A stretch of DNA of 64,000 bases from Hygrocybe punicea (lineage: Eukaryota; Basidiomycota; Agaricomycetes; Agaricales; Hygrophoraceae). A model generated the notes under the pieces. It did no database searches and was not told where the DNA came from. It saw only the letters and a list, made by a program, of their open reading frames with translations. This document shows positions 63,467 to 64,000 of this stretch, piece by piece. Position 1 is the stretch's first letter. Each line of letters opens with the position of its first letter. Both the position numbers and the translations under genes were made by a program. The stretch lies in assembly GCA_963556145.1 (NCBI GenBank), contig OY744470.1:5704001-5768000 (forward strand). The letters are read 5' to 3'.

Positions 63467-64000
63467 CTAGTCTACTCCACTGGGGTCTAGCAAAGGAGGT
63501 CCAAGACTGGGATCAAAGGGAATGGGAACTTGTCCAGAAAAAGATGGAAAGGAAACAGAGGGTTGGGAAAAGGCAGGAGAAACGTCGTGGACACAAGCTG
63601 GAAGTTTTGATGAGTTTCGCATAGAGATGGTGGGAAGATGGCGGGGTTGTACTTGGAATGGGGAGTTGTCGAAATGTGTTGGGTATGGTTGACAACGAGG
63701 TGGGATTTTATGTACGGGGTATCTCGGGGGAAGGTTTTGAGGGTGGACACGGCGGTGACGGTAGCAAAGCGTGGACCATGGATTTTGCGCTCGGGGGTAG
63801 GTGAGGGTAGGGATGCTCTTCGGTCGCCAAATAGGGGCGTGGGTGGGGCGGGTGTCGCGCCAGGTATGGTTTTGACAGGGAATGTTGAATGCAAGGACGG
63901 CTTGGGTTTTCGGGGCAGGGATATTGTCGTGGTATGCTGATGGTGGTGTTTCCACGGGTTCCGTTTGCGTAGACGCGTCGGCATATTGTTTTGTGGCCAT
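63467..64000 (-). CDS. Gag-like ORF of the second small element, partial
   Basis: An open frame entering at the window end (MATKQYADASTQTEP) and stopping at 63467. The ATG at 64000 may be the start or only an internal Met. The protein is Pro-rich (PPSAYHDNIPAPK, PPRYPVHKIPPRCQPYPTHF) and ends VPIPFDPSLGPPLLDPSG. The STQT-P text is shared with the first element's ORF at about 31450-31400. There is no protease, RT or zinc knuckle in what is visible. A 60-bp purine run (ggaaagaaagaaag-type, seen as + strand 63390-63470) separates it from the polypurine tract. Confidence 0.5.
   Translation of the reverse strand: MATKQYADASTQTEPVETPPSAYHDNIPAPKTQAVLAFNIPCQNHTWRDTRPTHAPIWRPKSIPTLTYPRAQNPWSTLCYRHRRVHPQNLPPRYPVHKIPPRCQPYPTHFDNSPFQVQPRHLPTISMRNSSKLPACVHDVSPAFSQPSVSFPSFSGQVPIPFDPSLGPPLLDPSGVD

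Larger units (their letters stand above)
63189..64000 (-). mobile_element. second small LTR element (3' end only)
   Basis: A 155-bp LTR followed by a polypurine tract and the end of an ORF on the - strand, in the same layout as 13529-15179. LTR parts shared with the first element include ccgtgggan, tcacgtga and, beyond the tract, agcgacgtcctcgtcgct against aacgacgccctcgtcgct. It continues past the window end. Confidence 0.7.

Overview
The window looks like a transposon-rich chromosomal segment of a mushroom-forming basidiomycete (Agaricomycetes). Coding exons are broken by very short introns (about 45-70 bp) with GT..AG ends and CTAAC-type branch sites. The element mix is also typical of this class: Ty3/Gypsy and small LTR elements, Tc1-like, Plavaka and MULE-like DNA transposons, and MITEs. 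There is a basidiomycete-type MYND-finger gene and a TET/JBP-like oxygenase gene. Two 200-N scaffold gaps (4630-4829, 43189-43388) show a draft assembly. No species is claimed.

Layout. 1-1114: unassigned. 1115-4031: a complete Tc1/mariner-like element with TA target duplications, a broken transposase (+) and a second, convergent SAM-like gene (-). 4200-5960: hairpin, repeat fragment cut by a gap, 102-bp tandem array and other simple repeats. 5963-9746: a putative non-autonomous element made of a 1.2-kb homopurine tract and a 150-bp tandem array, bounded by inverted ends rich in TAAGA. 10750-12702: two host-type genes, a secreted cysteine-rich EF-hand protein (+) and a MYND-finger protein (-). 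13529-32139: a small LTR element (157-bp LTRs, Gag-like ORF, no pol) split by a 16-kb Ty3/Gypsy element (15180-31258, LTRs about 1.9 kb). The Gypsy element is itself split in its gag-pro ORF by a 907-bp solo LTR. 32140-42464: graveyard of WD40, MULE, kinase-like and Gypsy pol relics, one three-exon lineage-type gene (39659-40419) and another LTR. 42465-44490: large inverted repeat around the second gap, followed by a 44-bp tandem array.

44645-63188 is the more gene-like part: a hypothetical protein (-) divergent from a very large helical protein gene (+) that carries a hAT-type MITE in an intron; a Pro/Ser-rich repeat gene (-); a decayed Plavaka transposase (-) with a CACTA-type MITE inside it; and a kinase-like gene (-) divergent from a TET/JBP-like 2-oxoglutarate oxygenase gene (+). 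The last is cut short at 63189 by a second member of the small LTR family, which runs off the window end.

The main story is nested insertion with clear target duplications, giving a relative chronology. The most interesting signals are (i) the dense TGASTCA and GATAAG arrays upstream of a TATA box in the Gypsy LTR, (ii) the second gene of the Tc1-like element, (iii) the small Gag-only LTR family, and (iv) the interrupted TET/JBP-like gene. All assignments are by eye from motifs; no database search was possible.
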